From NCBI GenBank assembly GCA_910589415.1, contig OU342633.1, forward strand, positions 5,618,858 through 5,682,857: a stretch of DNA of 64,000 bases, in the 5' to 3' direction. This document shows, piece after piece, positions 1 through 8,534 of the stretch. The stretch is from Malachius bipustulatus (Eukaryota; Arthropoda; Insecta; Coleoptera; Melyridae). Position 1 is the first letter of the stretch; every line of letters begins with the position of its first letter. The notes beneath the pieces are model-generated. The model was not told the DNA's origin, did not search any database, and saw only the letters and a program-made list of their open reading frames with translations. The translations under genes and the position numbers were made by a program.

Positions 1-236
1 TTGTTCGGCGATCTCACTCCAGAAATCCATAGAACTAACGTCTGTCTGTCGATGTGTCACATGACATGTGACTGGAACTGTCGCGAACATGTCATTGACT
101 AACTCAGTATAAAAAAAGAGAATGTAAACAAACAAGCAAATTGTGGACTAGAATGAAAGGTTGAAGAAGCAATTACTAGAATTTTTCCAGAGCGGTGTGC
201 CGGCGCAAAAATTCAATGGTACCTTGATACTCCTAT
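1..236. repeat. Dispersed repeat, relative of the 45-kb inverted-repeat element
   Basis: No gene seen. Around 65-170 there are shared blocks (atgtgactggaa, tgtcgcgaa, aaacaaacaa, actagaat) in the same order as at 45195-45295, inside the inverted-repeat element at 44.66-45.62 kb. The similarity is patchy, so this is a diverged copy. It abuts the broken copia gag on its right. Confidence 0.4.
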
Positions 237-773
237 TCACAAGCTATTCGATAGTATAAGCCAAAACGCCCTATACCAATGCCGCTCATCTCCATAATGA
301 CCCAATTTTTCCTTCTCAGACACGCTCGTCCCTGCGTTTTTCAATTCGTTAACTGCTTTTTCAAAGTCACCAAAAAATGATGCTGAATCACTATACTCCT
401 TCAATCTCAGTCTTTCTAATTTATTCCTGCACACAATTTGCAATGCAGTCGACTCCTTCAAATATAAACTATCAAGTTTTTTAATTACTTCATACGCCGT
501 TGTCTTCTCACATACAAACTCCAACTGTTTATTTGAAATAGCACTGTATATATAATTCATTGCTTTTAGATCATTTTCATCCCAATCCTCTCCGTCTGTA
601 CTTATTTTCGCTCTATTTATTACTCCATCACACTTCTTCAATTTCAAAAATAACGTAACACGTTTCTTCCACATACTATAATCTTCTCCATCGAACACGG
701 GTATAACTACGTCTCCTTGCTTCGCCATTTTCTTTTGTATCACGCGTGCTTTCCTTCGTACACGGCAAGACAA
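237..773 (-). pseudogene. Ty1/copia gag N-terminal part (copia-A)
   Basis: This minus-strand frame has the look of a copia-type Gag: a short N-terminal region with FDGEDYSMWKKR, then the alpha-helical UBN2-like segment (AMNYIYSAISNKQLEF, LDSLYLKES, RNKLERLRL). Gag would form the virus-like particle of the retrotransposon. The likely real start is the ATG of MAKQGD at about 728, because the residues before it are basic leader translation. Similarity stops near residue 160 (after EKEKLGH), where an unrelated tail and stop follow, so the zinc knuckle and all of pol are missing here. A primer-binding site and LTR lie just upstream at 817-1089, so this is the 5' end of an element that continues leftward or was cut by the repeat at 1-236. 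It is inserted in the RT of copia-B. Confidence 0.7.
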
Positions 774-816
774 AATTTTTCACAAACGTTACAGTTTTCA
801 CTTCACTTACTATAAC

Positions 817-831
817 CATTTACTGCTACCA
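817..831 (-). promoter_or_regulatory. Primer-binding site of copia-A (initiator Met tRNA type)
   Basis: On the minus strand this reads TGGTAGCAGTAAATGG directly after the LTR end. TGGTAGCAG is the complement of the 3' end of animal initiator tRNA-Met, a common primer of copia-type elements. The match weakens after nine bases. Confidence 0.5.
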
Positions 832-1089
832 TGTTAAGGTTCGTGGATCGGGATATTTGTTAATTATACTTCATTTGTTATTATAATCATACTGGTTTAT
901 TACTTCATAGGTACAAATCTACAATACGTCTTTAACCACCATCATCATAATCTTCGTTCATCATAATAATTATTGAATTGAATAGTTCACATTTAGTTCA
1001 ATTCAGTTCACCTCCTGAACTTAGCACTACTACCAACTGCTAAAAGTAACTAAAACTATGCTCATGCGCACAATATAAAATGCGTAACA
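832..1089 (-). repeat. 5' LTR of copia-A
   Basis: The segment runs from TGTTAAGG to CGTAACA, so it has matching inverted ends (TGTTA/TAACA). It sits directly upstream, in minus-strand sense, of a primer-binding site and of the copia-A gag. No second LTR is in the window, so the borders rest on the inverted ends and the PBS only. Confidence 0.5.
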
Positions 1090-1094
1090 GAAAT

Positions 1095-1886
1095 GTGTTA
1101 CATATCCAATAATATCAAAATATATAAGACATTATTTTCATCATTCCTAAAATATAGGATCATTATTTGATTTCTGAAATTTTTCTTGTAACATAAAATT
1201 ATCAAATTTTCTATTCCAGTATCTAGGAGACTTTTTTAAACCATAAATAGATTTTTTCAACTTACATATTTTATCATCAGTCATTTCATATAAACACATT
1301 CATTTAAATCACCATAAAGAAAAGCTCCAGTCACATCCATCTGGTACACAGTTGGATACAGTACGTTGTCACAATTTGTTTGCTCAAAACCTCTAGCAAC
1401 TAAACGAGCTTTGTATTCAGGTTTCCCTTCGATTTCCTTTATTGTAAATACCCATTTACTATTTATTATTTCCGTTTCAGGCAGAACATTCTCTACCTCT
1501 TCCCAGGTATCATTGATTTCCAACGTTTTCATCTCCTTCATAATAGCTTGTTCCCATTTATCACTATCGTGTCTTTCCATTGCTTCTTTGTAAGTTGTGG
1601 GTACATCTTCGCAATAACTTAAAAAATTTAATTCGTATTCATTTGTCCAGGATGGTTTCTTTCTTATTCTTTTTTTCGGTTCTTCTTCATCTTGATTTGA
1701 GCACTCTTCTATTTCACTATCTTCAATAATTTCTATATTTTTATCATTCATTTCTTCCTTGGTTTCTTCTGGTAGAATTTTCAAATCTTTATTATCTTCA
1801 TCTTGGATATTATTCTCACTAAAACTGTGTAAACTCTTGTTCTTCTTGATCAAGACTTGCGAATTCTTCAAATATTGGTGGTTCAT
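1095..1886 (-). pseudogene. Ty1/copia pol, linker and reverse transcriptase (copia-B, second frame)
   Basis: The open frame 1281-1886 carries an acidic linker (about residues 20-70) and then the N-terminal half of a copia reverse transcriptase: KEAMERHDSDKWEQAI, INSKWVFTIK, KARLVARGFEQ, MDVTGAFLYGDL, VYMK. It lies one frame away from the gag-integrase frame 1819-4044, so a frameshift near 1820-1880 splits the polyprotein. About 25 residues are missing between LYPTV and YQMDV, which normally hold the first catalytic-fold region of the RT. Past a stop at about 1281 the RT continues in another frame to about 1095 (KICKLKKSIYGLKKSP, QEKFQKSNNDP). It ends just where the YVDD active-site motif should follow, at the border of the copia-A LTR. 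No active RT can be made. Confidence 0.8.
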
Positions 1887-4044
1887 AATTTTCCATCGGC
1901 CTTTTTGCCTCTTTTATGATCACTATATCTCTCTTTATTTCTACATTTCTCTTATCAGGGAAGTATATTCTATAGCCTTTCACATTCTCACCGTATCCAA
2001 CTAAAAATCCAAGTTCTGATTTACTTTCCCACTTGGTTCTTTTTTGATCAGGTACATGCACTGAAACTTTTGATCCAAACGACTGTAAATTGTTTATATC
2101 ATATAATTTCTTTTTATACCACAGTTCATATGATGTTTTATCTTTTACTGTAGTTTTGCCGGTTCGGTTTATAACATAAATGGCAGTATTTACAGCTTCA
2201 GCCCATAAATCTTTGTCTAAACCACTTTCTATTAGCATAGTTCTTGCTGATTCAACTGTAGTTCGAATTTCTCTCTCTGCTTGGCCATTTTGTTGAGGCG
2301 TATATGCCACACTCCTTTGATGTTGAACACCATAATGACTTGATAATTTCTTCATTGCTTGATTAATAAATTCTGTCCCATTATCAGTTCGTATTGTCTT
2401 TATTTTATGTCCAAGAACATTTATTGTTTCATTAAAAAATTCTCGAACACATTCAACAGTTTCATCTTTGCTTCTCAAAAAATACACCTTCTTAAATTTT
2501 GAATAATCATCCTTAATTAATAGGAAGTACTTGGCACCCCCTAACGAAATAGTTTCCATTGGACCACATAAATCCATATGTAAAATTTCACCAGGACACT
2601 GGCTTTTTGTTTCACTAGACTTGAAAGCTAGTTTATGTTGTTTGCCTTGAAGACATGGAATACATGTACTTTCTTCTCCTTCAGGAATATCTTTCTGGCT
2701 CCTTTTCAAGATCTCTTTTACTTGTTCTATATTCTGATGAACCATTTTTGTGTGCCATTCACTTAAACCGGTTCTTGATTGACCTACAAGGGCATTTTCT
2801 TGTGAATTTTTGAACATCATAACATACATCTTGTTTTGTCGCCTCGCAACCGCACAAACATTGTTTTTCTTCATAAACTTGCACTCATTAGATGTTGATA
2901 TCATTTCATAACCTTTATCTAATGCAGCACTAACTGAGAATAGGTTAACTTTCAGTTCAGGTATAAACAGCACATTGTAAATTGTTGTAGGTATCCAATT
3001 TTCTCCATCAAACGCTTCAAGCTGGATATCACCAAATCCTATAGCTTTAATACTTGAACCATTACCAATTATTATTTCTTTTGGGACGGACAACTTTTGA
3101 TATCTCTTAAATAAGTCTGCCGACTTACACATATGTTCGGACGCTCCACTGTCTAAATACCACCTGCAATCATTTTCAAATTTATAGCTTGATGCAGTCG
3201 TTGACATTATAAAAGTATTTTGTTTATCGAAGCTTGCTCTATCTGCTTTTTTGAACCAACACTGTTCATCTGTGTGATTGTGATTTTTGCACCGTTTACA
3301 AAACTTGACATTTACATTTCTATTATTAAATTTATTATTTTGCCTGCAATTTTTCTTAAAATGTCCAGGTTTGCCACATTTAAAGCATTTTCTAGCTTCT
3401 TTGACTACAAATGCTGTACTTTCATTTACTTCAAAAGCTTTTCCTCTTTGTTCTTCAATTAATAACCTTGCAGTCAATTCAGGTTGTGTTCTTTTATCTG
3501 TTGGTACAGAATCCCATGCAGAAACGAAATGCCGATACTTCTCTGGTAGTGAACTAATTATTTTTGTGATTACCATGTTTTCAGGTACGTCACCCTTTGC
3601 TTGCTTAATCTGAGCTACAATTTCTTCAACTCGGGCTAAAAACATCGCCATGTCATCACCTCGATTAAATTTCATTTCAAAGAATCTTTGCTGTAAAATA
3701 TGCAGTGAGATTTCAGATTTTTGTTCAAAGACCGTCATAAGCTTATCCCACATTGCTTTGGACGTTTCGCAGTTTGTTATTTGTAGCATTATATTATTTG
3801 ACAACCTTGTGACTATTACACCTTGTGCTTTGGGATCATTTTGTAACCACTCTTTTCTGTTTTTCTCTTCTTTTGGATCTGGACACTGTTCCGTTCCATC
3901 TACTATTCCATAGATATTCAATGCCTTCAGTATAACTTTTACTTGGAATTTCCAACTTGACCAGTTGCTTGCTCCTTCCAACCGCAAACTCGAATTATTA
4001 TTACCCATAGCTGCACCTCCTGAGTTTAAAATCAGTGCCTCCAT
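1819..4044 (-). CDS. Ty1/copia Gag-protease-integrase (copia-B)
   Basis: A 741-codon frame of a copia retrotransposon. Gag spans about residues 1-210, ending in a CCHC zinc knuckle (CFKCGKPGHFKKNC, residues 220-233). The aspartic protease has DSGAS at residue 298. The integrase follows: zinc-binding region (HTKMVHQNIEQV, CIPCLQGK), then the catalytic core with MDLCGP, RTDNGTEF and NGQAERE, the three acidic positions of the DDE triad. The C-terminal part (LGFLVGYGENVKGYRIY) is the usual copia integrase tail. The start is the ATG 180 bases downstream of the primer-binding site. This long frame has no internal stop, yet the RT that should follow is frameshifted and deleted, so the element is defective though fairly young. 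It is inserted in the gypsy integrase at 4.5 kb. Confidence 0.9.
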   Translation of the reverse strand: MEALILNSGGAAMGNNNSSLRLEGASNWSSWKFQVKVILKALNIYGIVDGTEQCPDPKEEKNRKEWLQNDPKAQGVIVTRLSNNIMLQITNCETSKAMWDKLMTVFEQKSEISLHILQQRFFEMKFNRGDDMAMFLARVEEIVAQIKQAKGDVPENMVITKIISSLPEKYRHFVSAWDSVPTDKRTQPELTARLLIEEQRGKAFEVNESTAFVVKEARKCFKCGKPGHFKKNCRQNNKFNNRNVNVKFCKRCKNHNHTDEQCWFKKADRASFDKQNTFIMSTTASSYKFENDCRWYLDSGASEHMCKSADLFKRYQKLSVPKEIIIGNGSSIKAIGFGDIQLEAFDGENWIPTTIYNVLFIPELKVNLFSVSAALDKGYEMISTSNECKFMKKNNVCAVARRQNKMYVMMFKNSQENALVGQSRTGLSEWHTKMVHQNIEQVKEILKRSQKDIPEGEESTCIPCLQGKQHKLAFKSSETKSQCPGEILHMDLCGPMETISLGGAKYFLLIKDDYSKFKKVYFLRSKDETVECVREFFNETINVLGHKIKTIRTDNGTEFINQAMKKLSSHYGVQHQRSVAYTPQQNGQAEREIRTTVESARTMLIESGLDKDLWAEAVNTAIYVINRTGKTTVKDKTSYELWYKKKLYDINNLQSFGSKVSVHVPDQKRTKWESKSELGFLVGYGENVKGYRIYFPDKRNVEIKRDIVIIKEAKRPMENYEPPIFEEFASLDQEEQEFTQF

Positions 4045-4213
4045 GATTTAAATTATATCTAGCGCTTTACCACGCGTTTGCTATCTTTGCTGCTCAACCA
4101 CAGTCAAAAAAACTCTTCCTTTTACTTCACGGATTTCTTCACTGTTGCTTCTTGAATAATTGGTTTTATAATTCATTAATTTATTCTCAACTGGCAGTAA
4201 CTAAGTAAGTACC

Positions 4214-4231
4214 TGGCCCCATAACCTGTTG
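4214..4231 (-). promoter_or_regulatory. Primer-binding site of copia-B
   Basis: The minus strand reads ACAGGTTATGGGGCCAGG. Drosophila copia primes from an internal cut of initiator tRNA-Met at the near-identical ACAGGTTATGGGCCC (family knowledge). It is directly next to the LTR end. Confidence 0.65.
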
Positions 4232-4497
4232 GTAATTTATTTTGGAAGCACTTAGTTGTCCAGTTTTGAAAAGAGAACTTGCTTGAAATTATAAACCATA
4301 CTTTATTCTTTAATAATGAAATAACAACTTAAACTCGGTAGCTCGGTACAGTAACAATTAAACATTAATTCTACTTTAACATCATTTTTCAACACCAGCA
4401 CCAGACCATCGTCCATCTTATTATTCTTATTATTCTATCCTAGTTCTTCTTTTTTCCTGACATTAATCTGACTTGACATATTCAACTGACACTGACA
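4228..4497 (-). repeat. 5' LTR of copia-B
   Basis: About 270 bp running TGTTGG to CTGACA on the plus strand, with the primer-binding site at its inner end and the broken gypsy integrase at its outer end. The outer border is uncertain by a few bases because ACTGACACTGACA is itself a short direct repeat and the partner LTR is not in the window. Confidence 0.5.
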
Positions 4498-4518
4498 TAC
4501 TAAACCATAGACTAAAAA

Positions 4519-5748
4519 TTACTTGTTGCTATCCAACAGATAGAATACTGGTCCTATTTGAAAAAGATCAACTCCGATTTTGTACCATGGTTTCTTATAA
4601 ATTTTATGAGGTATCATTGGTTCTTTGCTGTTTGATTTACTATATTTATTACATATCGTACATTTATTTATGTAGTTCTCCACTTCATAATTAATATTTG
4701 GCCAATAAACAGATAAACGAGCTCTTTGTAGACATTTATTAATACCTAAATGACCTGTATGAATGTCATCTAAAATTTTATTCCTCCATGCTTTAGGAAT
4801 TATGTATTTTTTATTATAATACAAAAGCGAGTCATGTATAGTTATTTCATTTCTGAGTTTATAAAATTGTTTTATTTCTTGAGAATAAGTTTTTAATTGA
4901 GTAGTTGTAGGCCATCCTTCTACAATAAATTTTTTCACTAATTGCATGTCAGTATCATTGGCAGATATTGTTTTTAATTCAGCCAATCTATAGTCGTTTA
5001 TTGTAATATTTTTCTGCACTAGACATATTTGTGAATCTATGTCAAAATTTCCTACATATTTCTCGGCTAAGCTAGCCCTTGACAAACTATCTGGAATTAT
5101 TAGATCTTTACCTGGTTTGTATTTTATTTCAAAATCATATTTCTGAAGCATTAAAAGCATTTTTTGTAATCTAGCAGGACACGATGTTAATGGTTTTTTG
5201 AATATTGATACTAGCGGTTGGTGATCGGTCTCGATCAAAAAAGAAGAAGCGTAAAGATATTGATGGAACTTTTCACAGCCAAAACAAATAGCTAAAAGCT
5301 CCTTTTCTATTTGTGCGTAAGTGTTTATTTGTATATCACTCATGCTCCTACTCGAATATGCAACTGGATTATCGTTTTGCAGGATTACAGCCCCAAGGCC
5401 CGTGCTTGATGCATCAACCGATAAAGTTGTTTTTTTATTCGTATCAAAATAAGAGAGATAAGTCTTTTTGACTATGCTATCTTTTAATTTGTTAAAAGCT
5501 TCAGTATGTTCTTTTTCCCATTTAAATTCATTTGTTTTCTTCAATAATAATTGTCTTAATATGAAAGTTTTCTCAGATAGATTTTCAATGAATTTTCCTA
5601 CATATGTGATTAATCCTAAAAATCTCTGAAGTGATTTTTTGTCTTCAGGTATTGGAAGTTTTTGAATTGCTTCTACTTTCTCATCATCAACTTGATATGC
5701 CTTTCTCTGAAAATTTATGTCCCAAATATTTGACTTCACTTTGTCCAA
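4519..5748 (-). pseudogene. Ty3/gypsy pol: RT C-terminus, RNase H, integrase zinc domain
   Basis: This frame continues the gypsy polymerase after a frameshift in the overlap 5687-5748. It holds the RT connection (LQRFLGLITYVGKFI), an RNase H domain (LSVDASSTGLGAVILQ, AQIEKELLAICFGCEKFHQYL, FLIETDHQPL), the short chromodomain-free linker (NEITIHDSLLYYNKKYIIP), and the integrase HHCC zinc domain (HTGHLGINKCLQRARLSVYWPNI, CTICNKY). The integrase core starts (WYKIGVDLFQ) but stops after about 20 residues. The cut coincides with the outer end of the copia-B LTR at about 4498, so copia-B most likely inserted here. The remaining integrase and the 3' LTR would lie beyond the left edge of the window. 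Confidence 0.85.
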
Positions 5749-6871
5749 ATCTACATTTTTCTAAATTAAATTTAACGTTATTATCTTTGGCTATTTGTAA
5801 CACTTTCTCTAACCTTTCGTCATGCTGAGTTTTATTTTCACCCCATACTAAAATGTCATCGATATATAGCTCTACCCCTTCAGTGTTAAATATTTTCTTA
5901 AATTTTTCTTGAAAAATTTCACTGGCCGTTTTAATGCCATAAGGTAAGCGTTTGAAACAATACCTTCCGAAAATTGTACCGAATGTTGTAAGTTTACTAC
6001 TACTTTCATCAAGTGGAATGTTCCAGAATCCACTCGTCGCATCTAGCGTACTAAAATATTTAGCGTTTTTTAAATTTACAGAAATTTCTTCTATTGTCGG
6101 AATTTTATAATATTGTCTCTTTATTACTTTATTTAGGTTTCGCGGATCTAGGCAAATTCTCAGTGAACCATTTTGCTTATTTACTATAACTAGGGAGTTG
6201 ACCCAATCTGAGCTACCCGTTACTCTTTCGATAATGTTTGCTTTTTCTAGCTCATCTAGATGATTTTTAAGCTTGTTTGTTAAAGCAAATGGAATTTTCC
6301 TTACTGGATTAATGATAGGTTTTGCATTATTCTCAATTTCTATGTGATAAGGTTCTCCTATTTTCCCTATACCTTCAAATGCTATTCTATACTTATCTAT
6401 TATCTTACTATATCTACAATGATTTTCTATTTTAATTGTACTTACATTACTACCGTTATTAACATTATTAATGCCTACGTCTTGAAGTTTAATTATGTTC
6501 AATTTCAACAATGTTTCTAAGCCTATGATAGCTTGATAATTTTCTTCTGTGATAAAAAATTCTGCATCTGTTTCCTTGTACTTCGTTCTCAGTTTCAATT
6601 TGCATTTTCCAAATATATTGATTTTCTCTCCTGTCAGGGTGGTGATGTTTTCTGGACTTTTCTTAATTTTTCTAAAATCAAATTTAATTGTTTGTAGAAT
6701 TGCCTTGCTGATCAAGTTTACCTGAGCGCCTGTATCGATTTTGTAATCAATAAGTTGTTTCTCTTCAGTTTCTAGTTTAATTTCCATGCTCCCATTTCTT
6801 TTTCTCTCAACCACATCTACTTTTAGATCCAAACTTCTTTCTTCTGCCGCATAACCTTCATTTATTTTCAC
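5687..6871 (-). pseudogene. Ty3/gypsy pol: protease and reverse transcriptase
   Basis: The frame begins with a retroviral-type aspartic protease (IDTGAQVNLIS near residue 45, IIGLETLLKLNI), then a gypsy reverse transcriptase. RT motifs are in order: NPVRKIPFALTNKL, SLRICLDPRNLN, FSTLDATSGFWNIPLDE, FGRYCFKRLPYGIKTA and the active site ELYIDDILVWG. These are all intact, so the catalytic aspartates are present. The frame ends at GISS with a stop at 5687, while the homologous continuation is in the next frame, which marks a frameshift or single-base change near 5700. The first codon listed is a GTG. The frame overlaps the end of gag by one base at most, so pol is probably expressed by frameshift or readthrough in the intact family. 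Confidence 0.85.
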
Positions 6872-7653
6872 TTCCTATAGTTTCCTGTATTACCGGCTTG
6901 TTGGAATCTTCTTGCTGATGGTGAACGGACATCGCGGAATCTTCTTGCTGATGGTGAGCGCCCTCTCTGATTGAATGATGGAGAATATCTTCTTGTTCTC
7001 TCTTGGGTTTTGAATCTGGATCTGTGATAATGGTGGTTTCTGTTTGTTGTAATGGCGTCTACTTCTCTATGATGAGTTTCATTGTCGATGTTGGTGATTT
7101 CCGCCATTTTTCTTGTAAGATGCCTGGTGTTTTCCGCCATTAAGCACGTTTGCACTACTTGCTCTAAATTGTCTTCTTGTCTTTGGAGTAATTTCTCTTG
7201 AAGATTCGTATCATTTAGACCAGAAATTAAAATGGTTTTAATTAGATCTTGCTCCAGCGTTCCAAATTCACATTGTTTAGCTTGATTTCTTAACTCAGTT
7301 AAAAATTGCTCAATTGACCACGAGTTTTGTTTTAGTTTGAAAAATTTGTATCGCTCATACGTTAAATTTTTCTTCGGGACAAAATGATCTTCAAATTTTT
7401 TCATGATTACTTGTAGTTTCCCTTGTTCCTCTTCTGCTATCGTGAACGAATTGAAGATGTCCATCGCTGACTCTCCCATATAATGCAGCATTTGTGCAAT
7501 CTGAATTTTTTCAGATTTTTTGTCAGTCTCAGAAGCAACAAGGTAATTGTTGAACTTCTGCTTCCACCTTTTCCAATTTTCAGATAAATTTCCCTTTAAT
7601 TCCATCTCACCAATCCCTTTTGGTTCCATTTTATTATCACTTTTATTTTTCAC
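6868..7653 (-). CDS. Ty3/gypsy Gag
   Basis: A 261-codon Gag of the same element. The capsid region covers about residues 15-180 (NWKRWKQKFNNYLVASE, FEDHFVPKKNLTYERYKFFKLKQ, FLTELRNQAKQCEFGTLEQDLIKTILISGL), which is a pattern shared by many insect gypsy Gags. There is no CCHC knuckle. Instead the C-terminus is rich in Arg and Ser, with the motif RSPSARRF twice (DNA about 6900-6960, also a direct repeat at base level). It probably binds nucleic acid in place of the knuckle. The ATG at 7651-7653 is about 60 bases after the primer-binding site, which fits a 5' position. Confidence 0.8.
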   Translation of the reverse strand: MKNKSDNKMEPKGIGEMELKGNLSENWKRWKQKFNNYLVASETDKKSEKIQIAQMLHYMGESAMDIFNSFTIAEEEQGKLQVIMKKFEDHFVPKKNLTYERYKFFKLKQNSWSIEQFLTELRNQAKQCEFGTLEQDLIKTILISGLNDTNLQEKLLQRQEDNLEQVVQTCLMAENTRHLTRKMAEITNIDNETHHREVDAITTNRNHHYHRSRFKTQERTRRYSPSFNQRGRSPSARRFRDVRSPSARRFQQAGNTGNYRK

Positions 7654-7716
7654 TAATTTTCACTTTTTTTTCGCAACACGCGGTTCAATACTTCAATACT
7701 TCAATACGCAGCGCCA

Positions 7717-7841
7717 TGTCATATTAGTAAGACGAAGGTCTGAGGTGAACTGAACTTTTATTAATCTAAATCCTAAGCTACAAGTATGGTATTATGGTAT
7801 GCAACCATAAATACAAGGTACATGAATTCTCATGTATGACA
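7717..7841 (-). repeat. 5' LTR of the gypsy element, 125 bp
   Basis: Ends are a perfect 7-bp inverted pair, TGTCATA and TATGACA. The inner end is followed at once by a primer-binding-like TGGCGCTGCG (minus strand, 7707-7716), as expected for a gypsy LTR. It contains AATAAA (minus strand, near 7760) for polyadenylation. Very short, and the other LTR is not in view. Confidence 0.6.
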
Positions 7842-8534
7842 ACTTCGACAGGGTGTCCCTTCAAAATTCCCGGGATCCGGTTCTTGTGGTATCATTTCAG
7901 GTCGCAGTTTTCAATCTAGGAGGCTGAAATTTTTGTGGGAGTAAGATATGCAAAAGGAGTGGTCTGGTATTGCACTTGAGCAAAATCGACCAAGCCGTTT
8001 CAAAATGGCAGCCATTTGAATTTTTTGAAAATTGGCTATTTTTTAGCTCCTGTATGAGCAAGATGGCAATATTTTTGAAATAAATTGTAAAATGGCAATG
8101 TAACTAAGGGAGTAGAACGCTTGTTAATTTATAAAATGTATTGGTGGAACAGCACGACCAAGTTATCTTAGGGCTGAAGGTTGTCTCAGTGTCCTAGATA
8201 GCCGAAGACGCGAACTTTTGACATTTCCTTCCTATCAGGCCGAACTGGACACAGTCACGCCTTAGGATGGTTTGAACATGCTTGTCAGGTTTTGTAACAT
8301 TGGTGTAGGTAGATCTAATAATGTAATCAAGGAGATAATGATGAAATAACAACACACAACAAAATTTAAACAACGACTCATGTTTTAGCCGGAGTAACAC
8401 CGTCCGTGATAAATCAAGTGAGAGACTGCCAAGACCTGTGAATTGAAAGTGAAGTGCGCGTGCAGACTATTCGGAACTTTCTAAATCAGAGCCGCATATA
8501 AAACGCGTACCCGGAAAAATCGCGATCGGTCAAG
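7842..8534. other. Non-coding stretch between gypsy LTR and env frame
   Basis: No gene supported. It opens with a CAGGGTGTCCC sequence resembling the ends of the foldback family seen at 38.6 and 52.9 kb, then AT-rich sequence with repeated AAATGGC. A minus-strand frame (8194-8400) has no recognisable features. The last 350 bases may be the lost 5' part of the env-bearing element. Confidence 0.4.

Noticed and set aside
1366..2004. Plus-strand frames across the copia RT linker
   Set aside because: Antisense of the acidic linker and RT; composition follows from the other strand.
3220..3913. Several plus-strand frames of 80-108 codons
   Set aside because: Antisense shadows of the copia Gag and protease region.
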